Shown piece after piece: positions 7,893-15,617 of a stretch of 31,753 nucleotides of DNA (position 1 is the first letter of the stretch; every line of letters starts with the position of its first letter). Where the stretch lies: assembly GCA_046542845.1 (NCBI GenBank), contig JBKHAN010000028.1, positions 1 through 31,753 on the forward strand, in the 5' to 3' direction. A model generated the notes under the pieces. That model had not been told where the DNA came from. It saw nothing but the letters and a program-made list of their open reading frames with translations, and searched no databases. This DNA is from SKKC01 sp046542845 (lineage in GTDB: Bacteria; Spirochaetota; Spirochaetia; DSM-27196; SKKC01). The translations under genes were made by a program, and so were the position numbers.

Positions 7893-9161
7893 GTGAAAGC
7901 GAAACAGTACCGCTCAGTGTCTGCACGAGAAGCGCGGCTGGCATTCTGGATGCTTTTGCCGGCGTTTCTGATTGTCTTCGCGGTAATCCTGTTTCCGGTT
8001 GTTGCGAACTTCTGGATCAGCGTCAAAAGCGTTGGTCTCGGAGACCTTCGCGCTCCAGTGCCGGGCGTGCGGGAGTTTGTCTCGGGACGGGCAACAGAGC
8101 CGGGAGATATCTTCGAGGTGGAATACCGGTTGCAGAACAGTTCGAGAAATGTCCCGATCCGGGATGTCGAGCTGACAGCAGAGCCGCCTGCGGGTTTGAG
8201 CCTCATGGACTCATCCGAGGAGGTCGATGTCAGTTCCGACGGGTCGCTTCGCGTTGAGTGGGACGAGTGGGCTCCGGGATTCAACGAGACGATCGTTGTG
8301 ACCTTTCGCACCGATGAGCGATTCTTCGAATCAGAACCGGACCGGCGTTCACCGACGGGCGCTGCGGTGACCGGCGAAGGGGTCAACGTTCTGACAACCT
8401 TTGATTTCACGCTGGATAATTTTCGCTTCGTGTTTTCGGCGCGACAGTTCGGCACAGAGCTTGGAACGACCTTCGTGTATCCGTTTTTCGGATCGATAGG
8501 CTCGATTCTCCTCGGACTTACCGCTGCGATGCTGTTAAACAGAAAGTTTCGGGGACAGACGCTGTTACGGGGGCTGTTTCTGTTCCCCTATGTAGCCCCC
8601 ATTATCGCGGTTGCCTTTACCTGGGTCTTTATTCTCGAGCCCTTCGGGGGAACCCTGAACGAGCTTTTGCTGGACCTTGGTCTGATTTCCGAACCAATCT
8701 CCTTTCTGGGGACCCGGTATTTCCCGGGTGAGGGTCTGCTGTCTCGAGTGCCTATGGCGCTAACCATGGTCATAGGGTTTGACGCATGGCGGTATTTTCC
8801 CTTTTCCTTCCTGTTTCTCCTCGCCCGGCTTCAGGCTGTCCCGAACGAGTTGTACGAGTCGGTGCAGGTGGACGGCGGAGGGCTCGTGAGACAGTTTTTC
8901 TCCATAACGCTTCCGCAGCTGTATGGTGTCATGTCGACACTCTTTCTGCTCCGGTTCATGTGGACCTTCAACAAGTTCGATGATGTATTCCTCCTTACCG
9001 GTGGTGCCGCCGGCACGCGAACGCTACCGATTCAAGTCTACGATAATGCCTTTGCCCGGGGCGATATTGGTGCGGGTGCGGCGACCGCGGTCGTCCTGTT
9101 CGCCATGCTCGCGGTGTTCCTCATCGCATACTTCAGATTCGTTGCCAGGGAGGAGACCTGA
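7893..9161 (+). CDS. ABC sugar permease (MalF-type) with large periplasmic insertion
   Basis: A 422-residue inner-membrane permease. Start GTG 7893 is supported by GGAGG at 7883-7887; the open frame upstream runs through the terminator hairpin and is not coding. After TM1 (about residues 16-44) comes an insertion of about 115 residues (roughly 55-170). It is hydrophilic and beta-rich, with a DUF11/Ig-like look (VEYRLQNSSRN, ELTAEPPAGLSL), before the usual FTLDNFRFVF segment and the remaining TM helices. The EAA loop that contacts the ATPase is ELYESVQVDGGG followed by ITLPQL (about 319-343). The insertion sits where MalF carries its P2 loop and could contact the binding protein. The adjacent downstream gene encodes the partner permease. 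Confidence 0.9.
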   Translation: MKAKQYRSVSAREARLAFWMLLPAFLIVFAVILFPVVANFWISVKSVGLGDLRAPVPGVREFVSGRATEPGDIFEVEYRLQNSSRNVPIRDVELTAEPPAGLSLMDSSEEVDVSSDGSLRVEWDEWAPGFNETIVVTFRTDERFFESEPDRRSPTGAAVTGEGVNVLTTFDFTLDNFRFVFSARQFGTELGTTFVYPFFGSIGSILLGLTAAMLLNRKFRGQTLLRGLFLFPYVAPIIAVAFTWVFILEPFGGTLNELLLDLGLISEPISFLGTRYFPGEGLLSRVPMALTMVIGFDAWRYFPFSFLFLLARLQAVPNELYESVQVDGGGLVRQFFSITLPQLYGVMSTLFLLRFMWTFNKFDDVFLLTGGAAGTRTLPIQVYDNAFARGDIGAGAATAVVLFAMLAVFLIAYFRFVAREET

Positions 9162-9162
9162 T

Positions 9163-10380
9163 ATGCACGGCTTCAAGGGAATCGCCGCATCGGCACTCGT
9201 CGGTGCGGCATCATCCATACTCTGGTTCTTTACCGTATTCTTTACGGTTTCACTCTTTAATCCCGAGAATCTGCTTCCCGGCTTCTGGATTACCTTGTTT
9301 GTCGGCGCAATTGTCGGTCCGGCATTTGCGTTTGTACGCTACTTCCGTCCCGGCAAGCCGCTGTACCTCGCGGGCACGGGGCTTGGCGCAGGCGTCATAA
9401 TCTGGCTTCTGCAGGCTGCATCGGGTGTCGCGGTCCCTCCGGTGTTCGTTGTCGCGGCTCTTGTGTCGGGGGCGATTACCGGTGTGTACAGCGGCTGGTG
9501 CCTCGAAGGCACCAACCCTCGCAAGGTCCGTCGTGACAACATAGAGCTCATGATCACCAGAGCGCTGAAGGGTCTGCTGCTGTCGGCGTTCACGATCATG
9601 GTGCTGTTTCCGTTTCTCTACATGGTCTCCATGAGTCTCAGAAGCAGGGCGGAGTTTCTCGCCGCACCGACAAATCTGAGCGTGAACTTCTTCCAGCCGC
9701 CCGCGCAGCTGTTGCGGGGCTACATCGAGGTTCTTACCGAGTTCAATTTCGCAATCTACATCGTCAACAGCACGCTCGTTGCGCTGCTGACCGTTGTCGT
9801 TACGCTTACAACGGCGATCCTCGGGGCGTACGCGGTCACGCGACTCAAGTTCCCGGGACGGAAGCTTTTGTCGAAGACCATTCTGCTTATCTACATGTTT
9901 CCCGCTATCGTACTGGTTATTCCGCTGTACAGCGTGTTTACGCAGCTCGGATTGCGGAACACCAGGTCCGGGCTTTTGATTGTGTACGCAGCAATGACCA
10001 TACCGGTGGCATTGTATATGCTTCGCAGCTACTTTCAGACGCTTCCGGCCGACCTTGAAGAAGCGGGTATGATCGACGGGTGCTCGAGAGGCGGGGTAAT
10101 CTGGCGCATAACGATTCCCCTCAGCGGGCCGGCGATCGCGTCGGTCGCCCTGTACGTGTTTATGATTGCGTGGAATGAGTTCCTGTTCGCGTTCATGTTT
10201 CTCGATTCACCGGAGATCTTTACGCTGTCCCGGGGTATGGTCGTCCTCGATGACATGGAGGTGCCACGACAGTACCTCATGGCCGGTGCGACAATTATCA
10301 CCGTGCCCATCATGATCATGTTCTTCCGGTTCCAGAAATACCTGGTCGGCGGCTTGACGGCCGGAGGCGTAAAAGGCTGA
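9163..10380 (+). CDS. ABC sugar permease (MalG-type) with extra N-terminal membrane domain
   Basis: A 405-residue permease. ATG 9163 follows a GGGAGGAG ribosome site and begins 1 base after the stop of the previous gene. The C-terminal about 280 residues are a normal MalG-like subunit with the EAA loop LEEAGMIDGCSRGG and ITIPLSGP. Ahead of it are about 125 extra residues containing four predicted hydrophobic helices (about 8-30, 40-60, 66-86 and 91-113) ending in a basic stretch, NPRKVRRDN. The extension is not part of the ordinary family fold, and I do not recognise it. Together with the preceding permease it forms the importer channel; the ATPase must be encoded elsewhere. Confidence 0.9.
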   Translation: MHGFKGIAASALVGAASSILWFFTVFFTVSLFNPENLLPGFWITLFVGAIVGPAFAFVRYFRPGKPLYLAGTGLGAGVIIWLLQAASGVAVPPVFVVAALVSGAITGVYSGWCLEGTNPRKVRRDNIELMITRALKGLLLSAFTIMVLFPFLYMVSMSLRSRAEFLAAPTNLSVNFFQPPAQLLRGYIEVLTEFNFAIYIVNSTLVALLTVVVTLTTAILGAYAVTRLKFPGRKLLSKTILLIYMFPAIVLVIPLYSVFTQLGLRNTRSGLLIVYAAMTIPVALYMLRSYFQTLPADLEEAGMIDGCSRGGVIWRITIPLSGPAIASVALYVFMIAWNEFLFAFMFLDSPEIFTLSRGMVVLDDMEVPRQYLMAGATIITVPIMIMFFRFQKYLVGGLTAGGVKG

Positions 10381-10388
10381 ATTGCCGT

Positions 10389-12119
10389 ATGCAAGAAAAA
10401 CTCACCCGACTGCTCGTATCTCTCTACGGAGAGGAGGAGGGCCGCCGGTGTGCGGCGTTGATACTCGAAGCGATTGAGGCGGCACGGAACGATGTTCGCT
10501 CGGCAACGCCTGCAATACTGAGGCAGCCCGCGGTGTCAGGCCGGCCTTTTCCGTTGACCGAAGCAGATACGGTGCTCATTACTTATGGGGACTCGCTCGT
10601 TGGAACACCCGATAAACCTCTGGTGAATCTGAGGCGGTTTCTCTCCGAACAACTCGGCGGTATCATTCGCGGCGTACACGTGCTGCCCTTCAGCCCCTAC
10701 ACGTCCGACGACGGGTTTTCCGTGTCGGACTACGACGCAGTCAATCCGGAACTCGGGACGTGGGGCGATATCGAAACGCTCGCGAGTGAGTACATACTCA
10801 TGGCCGACCTTGTGCTGAATCACTGCTCGGCGTCGCATCCCTGGTTTCAGGGTTTTCTGCAGCAGCAGCATCCCTACGACCGGTATTTTATTGCCGCCGA
10901 CCCGGATACCGACACCCGGGACGTTGTGAGACCCCGGGCGCGGCCGCTTCTGACACGGTTTGAAACCGTGCGGGGGCCGAAGTGGGTGTGGACGACCTTC
11001 AGCGAGGATCAGGTCGATCTGAACTACGCGAACCCCGAGGTGCTCCGCGCCATGATAGACGTGCTGATCCTCTACCTGCGCAAGGGAGTCCGCATTGTCC
11101 GGCTGGACGCGGTCGCCTACGTGTGGAAAGAGCTCGGTACATCGTGCATACACCTGCCGCAGACCCACGCGGTTGTGCAGCTTATGCGGCTTATCGTGCA
11201 GGAGCTGTCGCCTGAGGCGCTCCTCATAACCGAGACGAATGTGCCCCACGCGGAGAACATCAGCTATTTTGGTGATGGCGCCAATGAAGCTCATATGGTG
11301 TACAATTTCTCGTTGCCCCCGCTGACGCTCGATGCCTTCGTAACCGGAGACGCGAGTATTCTCGCCTCCTGGGCAACGGACCTGCGACTGCCGGGCGAGG
11401 GCGCTGCGTTCTTTAACTTCCTTTCCAGCCACGACGGAATCGGAGTACAGCCTGCGGTGGACATTCTGCCGTCGGAGCGTTTTGACGGACTGCTTGCGGC
11501 CGTTCAGGAGCGGGGAGGTCGGATCTCGTACAAGACGACATCTCAGGGTGACGTACCGTATGAGCTGAACATCGCGTTTTTCTCGGCGATCGTAGCTACG
11601 GACGTTCCGGAGTCGCTTCGCATTCAGGCCTTTGTCTGCGCCCATGCGATCATGTGCGCGCTTGCAGGTGTACCTGCACTGTACATACACAGCCTTGTCG
11701 GGTCGCACAACTGGACCACCGGTATGCAACAGAGCGGCCATAATCGAACGATCAACCGCCGACGCCTCGATTACACAGAACTTGTCGAGGAGCTCTCGGA
11801 TCCGGAAACGACACGAAGCACGGTGCTCGCCTCGATGCTTCGTCTGGTGGAAACACGAAACGCGCACCCGGCCTTTTCACCAACGACGAGTCAGGAAATA
11901 CTCGAGAGTCCCTCAGAACTCTTTGTTGTCGGTCGGGACGCACAGGTGCTGTGCATTCACAACGTAAGTGATCACGAAGTTCCCTACGAACTGCCGGCCT
12001 CATACGCGGACGTCCCGGGACCTCTGAAAGACCTGCTGAGCGGAGCCCCGATTGCCCCTGAATCGGGGACTCGTGTGACGATCGAGCCATACGGTGTGCT
12101 CTGGTTCAGCCGCGCATGA
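10389..12119 (+). CDS. GH13_18 glycoside phosphorylase (glucosylglycerate/sucrose phosphorylase type)
   Basis: A 576-residue alpha-amylase-fold enzyme of subfamily GH13_18. Catalytic residues are visible: nucleophile Asp240 in VRLDAVAYVWKELG, acid/base Glu282 in LLITETNVPH, and the transition-state Asp349 in SSHDGIGVQP. The block TSCIHLPQTH and GDGANEAHMVYNFSLPPL are shared with YcjM-like glucosylglycerate phosphorylases and relatives. Such enzymes split an alpha-glucoside with phosphate to alpha-glucose-1-phosphate and free acceptor (glycerate, fructose or other). No signal peptide, so cytoplasmic. It starts 8 bases after the permease stop, so it is the last gene of the import operon. Acceptor specificity cannot be fixed by eye; the adjacent GH38 and GT4 genes favour glucosylglycerate over sucrose. 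Confidence 0.87.
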   Translation: MQEKLTRLLVSLYGEEEGRRCAALILEAIEAARNDVRSATPAILRQPAVSGRPFPLTEADTVLITYGDSLVGTPDKPLVNLRRFLSEQLGGIIRGVHVLPFSPYTSDDGFSVSDYDAVNPELGTWGDIETLASEYILMADLVLNHCSASHPWFQGFLQQQHPYDRYFIAADPDTDTRDVVRPRARPLLTRFETVRGPKWVWTTFSEDQVDLNYANPEVLRAMIDVLILYLRKGVRIVRLDAVAYVWKELGTSCIHLPQTHAVVQLMRLIVQELSPEALLITETNVPHAENISYFGDGANEAHMVYNFSLPPLTLDAFVTGDASILASWATDLRLPGEGAAFFNFLSSHDGIGVQPAVDILPSERFDGLLAAVQERGGRISYKTTSQGDVPYELNIAFFSAIVATDVPESLRIQAFVCAHAIMCALAGVPALYIHSLVGSHNWTTGMQQSGHNRTINRRRLDYTELVEELSDPETTRSTVLASMLRLVETRNAHPAFSPTTSQEILESPSELFVVGRDAQVLCIHNVSDHEVPYELPASYADVPGPLKDLLSGAPIAPESGTRVTIEPYGVLWFSRA

Positions 12120-12145
12120 ATCGGCCGTCACCGCGAGGGAGCGGC

Positions 12146-13384
12146 TCAGAAGTGAAACAGAGTGGCAAGAAGTTCAGCGAGCTGCTCAAATGAAAAATGC
12201 GAACGAGCGATCTCGAAGTTGGTGTCTGTCGCGGATTCGCGCGCGCCAGGATCGGTCAGGAAGCTGCGCGCTTTCTGCATGACAGATTCGGTCAGCAGCC
12301 CCTGCATCTCGGCGGTTTCGAATCCCAGAGGCCGCAGATCTCGATCGTAGACCGCGTAGCGGTTTACCAGAATCGGTTTTCGTGCATGCACCGCCTCGAG
12401 AAACGCGTTTCCGAAACCTTCGATCAGCGACGGATAGGTGACAAAATCGGAGACCGCATACATGTCTGCGAGGTCGTATGTTCTGTGTCCGTCGGGAGCA
12501 TCTCCTCGCGTTTCGGTAACGATATGATCGGCGAACACGAGCCGAACGCCGAAGGTCCCGGCGAGCGACGTGAGCCGGTCCCGGTACTCAGTTCCCTCGT
12601 CGCCGGCTGCGTGCGAGATAACGAGCACCGCGTGCGGCACATCCAGACGTGCCACGAACTCGATCGCGTGTTCTATCCCCTTGCGCGGTACGACGCGGGT
12701 CGGCTGGAGAACAAGCACCTCGTCCTCGCGTATTCCAAGGTCGCGGCGCAAGGTCGTGTTGTACTCGTCAGGTTCCCGTGTGGCCGTTGAATAGTCCATG
12801 ACGTTCGGCACCACGGTGCTCGTCAACCCACGCCTGTATGCAAGCTGTTGCTGTGCAATGGTGTTAATCACGACGTGTCGAATGCCGGGAAGATCGGGCG
12901 GATACGCGTAGTTCAGAAGGTCGCGTGCAAGCCCCGTGTCAAAACGCTGCCGCTCCCAGGCGAAATCGTGATGATGCGCGACGACCGGAATTCCGGTCTC
13001 TGCAATGAACTCGGTGACGGCGAGCGCGAGCGGAATGTTCATGGGAATAGCGAGAACATTCTGCGGGACAATGACATCCAGGCGGAACCGCCTCACAAAC
13101 TCATAAAGCGATTCCTTGACCGCAGCGCGTATGCGATGAATCCGTTCCGTGAGCTCCCTGCCACGCGCCTGTCGGGAAAAACAGTCGTCGGTTATGGTGC
13201 GCATTGCATCGCTTTGAAAGTGGGATTCCTCCACGAGCATGGAGCGCTGCTCAGGTGTATCAAGCTCTCCGGCAAAAAAGTAACACCGGTGCCCCTGCTG
13301 TTCGAGAACCGAAACCCATTTTGCGGCCTCAAGCGAAACCCCGTCGGTTCCTGCCAGGCGAAACGATATAAAGCCAATATGCAT
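12146..13384 (-). CDS. GT4 glycosyltransferase (candidate mannosylglucosylglycerate-type synthase)
   Basis: A 412-residue GT-B glycosyltransferase of family GT4. The N-terminal domain opens with MHIGFISFRLAGTDGVSLEA. The C-terminal donor domain contains LQPTRVVPRKGIEHAIEF and the nucleotide-sugar E-x7-E motif in SLIEGFGNAFLEAV. No signal peptide or membrane helix. The RLAGTDGVSLE opening recalls a GT4 group that I associate with synthesis of mannosylglucosylglycerate; this recollection is not verified here. The gene converges on the phosphorylase gene with a 26-base gap. ATG 13384 has no Shine-Dalgarno but has TATACT 7 nt upstream, so the message is probably leaderless. A general role in glycan or polysaccharide synthesis is the alternative. 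Confidence 0.8.
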   Translation of the reverse strand: MHIGFISFRLAGTDGVSLEAAKWVSVLEQQGHRCYFFAGELDTPEQRSMLVEESHFQSDAMRTITDDCFSRQARGRELTERIHRIRAAVKESLYEFVRRFRLDVIVPQNVLAIPMNIPLALAVTEFIAETGIPVVAHHHDFAWERQRFDTGLARDLLNYAYPPDLPGIRHVVINTIAQQQLAYRRGLTSTVVPNVMDYSTATREPDEYNTTLRRDLGIREDEVLVLQPTRVVPRKGIEHAIEFVARLDVPHAVLVISHAAGDEGTEYRDRLTSLAGTFGVRLVFADHIVTETRGDAPDGHRTYDLADMYAVSDFVTYPSLIEGFGNAFLEAVHARKPILVNRYAVYDRDLRPLGFETAEMQGLLTESVMQKARSFLTDPGARESATDTNFEIARSHFSFEQLAELLATLFHF

Positions 13385-13391
13385 GACAGGG

Positions 13392-13412
13392 AGTATACCA
13401 GACCTCTGGTCT
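13392..13412. promoter_or_regulatory. Shared divergent promoter core with palindrome
   Basis: The palindromic core GTATAC provides TATACT for the minus strand (13397-13392, 7 nt before the GT4 start) and TATACC for the plus strand (13394-13399). Overlapping it is a perfect inverted repeat ACCAGA-CC-TCTGGT (13397-13410), with a second one, AGACC-TCT-GGTCT, at 13400-13412. The arrangement suggests a bidirectional promoter with a protein-binding site over it. Confidence 0.45.
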
Positions 13413-13456
13413 TGAACGTCACTCCCGGGCTACCCTCGCACAAGGAGGGCGAATCC

Positions 13457-14428
13457 ATGAACGAGCTTCCTGAATACATACACCACTTCAGCTGGACGAC
13501 CCGTGTATCGCTCGAGCTTCCCATCGGGTTTGAAGAGGAGTCCGTGGACCCGAACACCGGATCGGTCATTTACGCGAACGATCTGGATGACGACGATGAA
13601 CCGGGTGCCCGGGTCCTCGTAAAGGCAACCGCAATTCCGCCGGATGTCGAGAACGCGCACCTGCAGATGCTCGAACAGTCCGCGAACCTCGTTGGGGGCA
13701 CTCGCGTGTCCCCGGAGCATCTGGAAATCGACGGCTTTCCGGCTGCAATTCAGCAGGTGAAATACCACCAGGAAGAAATCGTCGCGGACGTTGTGCGAAC
13801 CGAGTGCTGCGCGCAGGCGGAGACCCTGCTGTTTTCGGTGGTCTGCATCGCCTTCGCCGAAGACGCCGACCGCTATCGTGCCGCCTTCGACCATGCGTTG
13901 CGTACCATGCGCTTCGTACTCGACGGAGAGCCCGGGATCGATCTTCTTGTGTCGATACGCGTGCCCGATTCCTGGGAGGTCTCAAGCATAGACGGAGTGG
14001 CAGACGAAGGTCGCGATCCGGCAGTTATCGGGATCCGCTACTTTGCACCCCCGGTCGAGAATCTCGACGGGTATCGCCCGACACTCAGCGTGACTTGCGG
14101 TGAGCCCGACGGCTTTGGTGAGGAATGGTTTGCCGAGTTTACCGCGCAGCGCCTTGCGAATGTCGAGGAACAGTACCAGGGCTTCAGGCTTCTGCGCCGC
14201 GACCGGTATATGCTGTCGAGTATGTGCGACGTCGACGCTCTGTGGTTCGAGTGGGAAGCCGAACCGGGTATGAGGTTTACACAGGTGCAGGCCCTCCTGC
14301 AGGTGGATCGCTACCGCATGTACGTGCTCAATGCGGCAAGCAGAAGCGAGTGCGCTCCCGGGGTTGTCGAACGCTTCGAGAACGCATTGCAGACGCTTCG
14401 TGTGCTGCCACCGGATGTCGAGGCATAG
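13457..14428 (+). CDS. Two-domain DcrB/PsbP-fold-like protein of unknown function
   Basis: A 323-residue soluble protein without signal peptide or membrane helices. It seems to contain two related halves: residues about 12-155 beginning SLELPIGFEEES, and about 160-315 beginning LVSIRVPDSWEV. Each ends in a helix and strand that lead to LRTMRFVL or LQTLRVLP. That pattern (an LPxGFxE opening, a middle strand with a long helix, a closing R-V strand) resembles the DcrB/LpqN/PsbP-like fold. ATG 13457 has an AGGAGG site 8 bases upstream; the open frame continues upstream without a start signal. It is followed 9 bases later by a membrane LuxR regulator gene, probably co-transcribed. No function can be assigned. 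Confidence 0.75.
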   Translation: MNELPEYIHHFSWTTRVSLELPIGFEEESVDPNTGSVIYANDLDDDDEPGARVLVKATAIPPDVENAHLQMLEQSANLVGGTRVSPEHLEIDGFPAAIQQVKYHQEEIVADVVRTECCAQAETLLFSVVCIAFAEDADRYRAAFDHALRTMRFVLDGEPGIDLLVSIRVPDSWEVSSIDGVADEGRDPAVIGIRYFAPPVENLDGYRPTLSVTCGEPDGFGEEWFAEFTAQRLANVEEQYQGFRLLRRDRYMLSSMCDVDALWFEWEAEPGMRFTQVQALLQVDRYRMYVLNAASRSECAPGVVERFENALQTLRVLPPDVEA

Positions 14429-14437
14429 TGCAGCGAT

Positions 14438-15316
14438 ATGAGTCCTGTTCTCGTTTTCTGGCTGAACTTCTTCGCCTTTACGCTCATGTTCGGGACGCTC
14501 GGCCTCGCGTTCCTGCGTCTTCGGCGGACGCAGGCCCTGCGTGAACGGCTGTATTTCGCCTATGTGATCCTGAATATCGTCTGGCTGCTCGTGCAGATCT
14601 TCGTGTATTTCTTCTATCGGGTCATGGACCAACCACAGATCGAGCATCTGATCTGGCTTGGAAACATTCGGCTGCTGCTCTCGCTCGTCATTGCCTACCT
14701 GGGCCCGGCATTCCTGCTTGGTCTCGCGATGGAGTCCATGCCACCGCGGGTATGGCTCATATTGCTTGCGGGCCCCGTTCTGAGTCTGGCTATCTCATTC
14801 ACGCTTCTGAGACTCGAAAGCGGGGTCGGACTGGGCGTGTTCAACATGGTATTCAACGGCTCGCTGGGTGTGGGCAGTCTGCTGGTATTACGATCGGCGA
14901 ATCTCGAGCGCGAGTACCGGTCCTTTCTATGGGTGCACGGGGTAATTTTTATACTCTTTGGCCTCTCATACCCGGTTGCCATGGTGTGGGAGTCGCTTGG
15001 AACGCTTGAAACGACGCTGACCCTGGGCGGTCTGTTCGTGCTTCTGTGGAGTGTGAACGATATTCTCGTGTACATACGCTATTTTGCCCCTGCCTCGCGC
15101 GAGGTGGTACCGGGTTCGTTCATACGGCACTACGGGGTGTCGCCGCGAGAGGCGGAAATTGTCGCCCACGTTCTCGCGGGGCAGAGCCACAAGGAGATTG
15201 CCGCTGCGCTCGGTATAAGCCCGCGCACCGCGGAGAGCCACCTGTACCGCATCTATCGCAAGTGCGAGGTCGGTAACCGCGTTGAACTCCTGAACACGGT
15301 CCGCCGGTACACCTGA
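14438..15316 (+). CDS. Seven-TM membrane protein with LuxR-type DNA-binding domain
   Basis: A 292-residue regulator. The first about 215 residues form seven hydrophobic segments, resembling 7TM sensor modules. The C-terminal about 60 residues are a LuxR/FixJ helix-turn-helix (GVSPREAEIVAHVLAGQSHKEIAAALGIS in two overlapping pieces, then SPRTAESHLYRIYRKCEV). No receiver domain is present, so it is a one-component, membrane-anchored regulator whose signal is probably sensed by the membrane part. It lies 9 bases after the DcrB-like gene and 109 bases before the small PLDc_N-like gene and the ABC exporter, which are plausible targets. Confidence 0.88.
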   Translation: MSPVLVFWLNFFAFTLMFGTLGLAFLRLRRTQALRERLYFAYVILNIVWLLVQIFVYFFYRVMDQPQIEHLIWLGNIRLLLSLVIAYLGPAFLLGLAMESMPPRVWLILLAGPVLSLAISFTLLRLESGVGLGVFNMVFNGSLGVGSLLVLRSANLEREYRSFLWVHGVIFILFGLSYPVAMVWESLGTLETTLTLGGLFVLLWSVNDILVYIRYFAPASREVVPGSFIRHYGVSPREAEIVAHVLAGQSHKEIAAALGISPRTAESHLYRIYRKCEVGNRVELLNTVRRYT

Positions 15317-15425
15317 GACAGCGCTCAGTAGAACTACGGAGCCGCGTGATCGCGTCAATTCAGTAGTTTTTCCATCTCGACGACGGGTCTTTCGTCCGCG
15401 ATTCTTCTTCACAGGAGGACAGGAT

Positions 15426-15617
15426 ATGGACGCAACACTACTTGCAGCATTGATTCCATTGCTTTTCATAGAGCTCGCTCTGAAGCTCGTATGCTTTTTC
15501 GACTGGCGACGACGGGACACGCTCGGTGCACGGGCACGAACGATCTGGCTTCTCGTGTTTCTGTTTGTCAGCACGCTCGGGCCGATCGCCTATCTGGTGA
15601 AGGTGCGACGGTCATGA
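15426..15617 (+). CDS. Small PLDc_N-like membrane protein (YxlE-like)
   Basis: A 63-residue protein with two hydrophobic helices (about 4-24 and 40-60) separated by a basic loop, FDWRRRDTLGARAR. The layout and the ending GPIAYLVKVRRS are those of the PLDc_N family (PF13396), as in Bacillus YxlE. A clear AGGAGGAC site precedes ATG 15426. Its stop overlaps the start of the ABC ATPase gene (ATGA), so translation is coupled. In Bacillus such proteins sit beside an ABC exporter and act in control of an extracytoplasmic-function sigma factor; whether that holds here is unknown because no sigma gene is seen. Confidence 0.82.
   Translation: MDATLLAALIPLLFIELALKLVCFFDWRRRDTLGARARTIWLLVFLFVSTLGPIAYLVKVRRS

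Noticed and set aside
8923..9162. Upstream extension of the second permease frame
   Set aside because: It overlaps the first permease gene in another frame; ATG 9163 has a strong ribosome site and starts a hydrophobic helix.
10536..11867. 443-codon open frame antisense to the phosphorylase gene
   Set aside because: The plus-strand frame has clear GH13 catalytic motifs; the reverse frame is open because of GC-biased third positions and has no recognisable domain.
12848..13456. Open frame extending upstream of the DcrB-like gene
   Set aside because: It is antisense to the GT4 gene and lacks a ribosome site; AAGGAGG at 13442-13448 marks ATG 13457.
15343..15354. CGCG-TGAT-CGCG hairpin as terminator after the LuxR gene
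   Set aside because: The stem is only four base pairs and no T-run follows closely.
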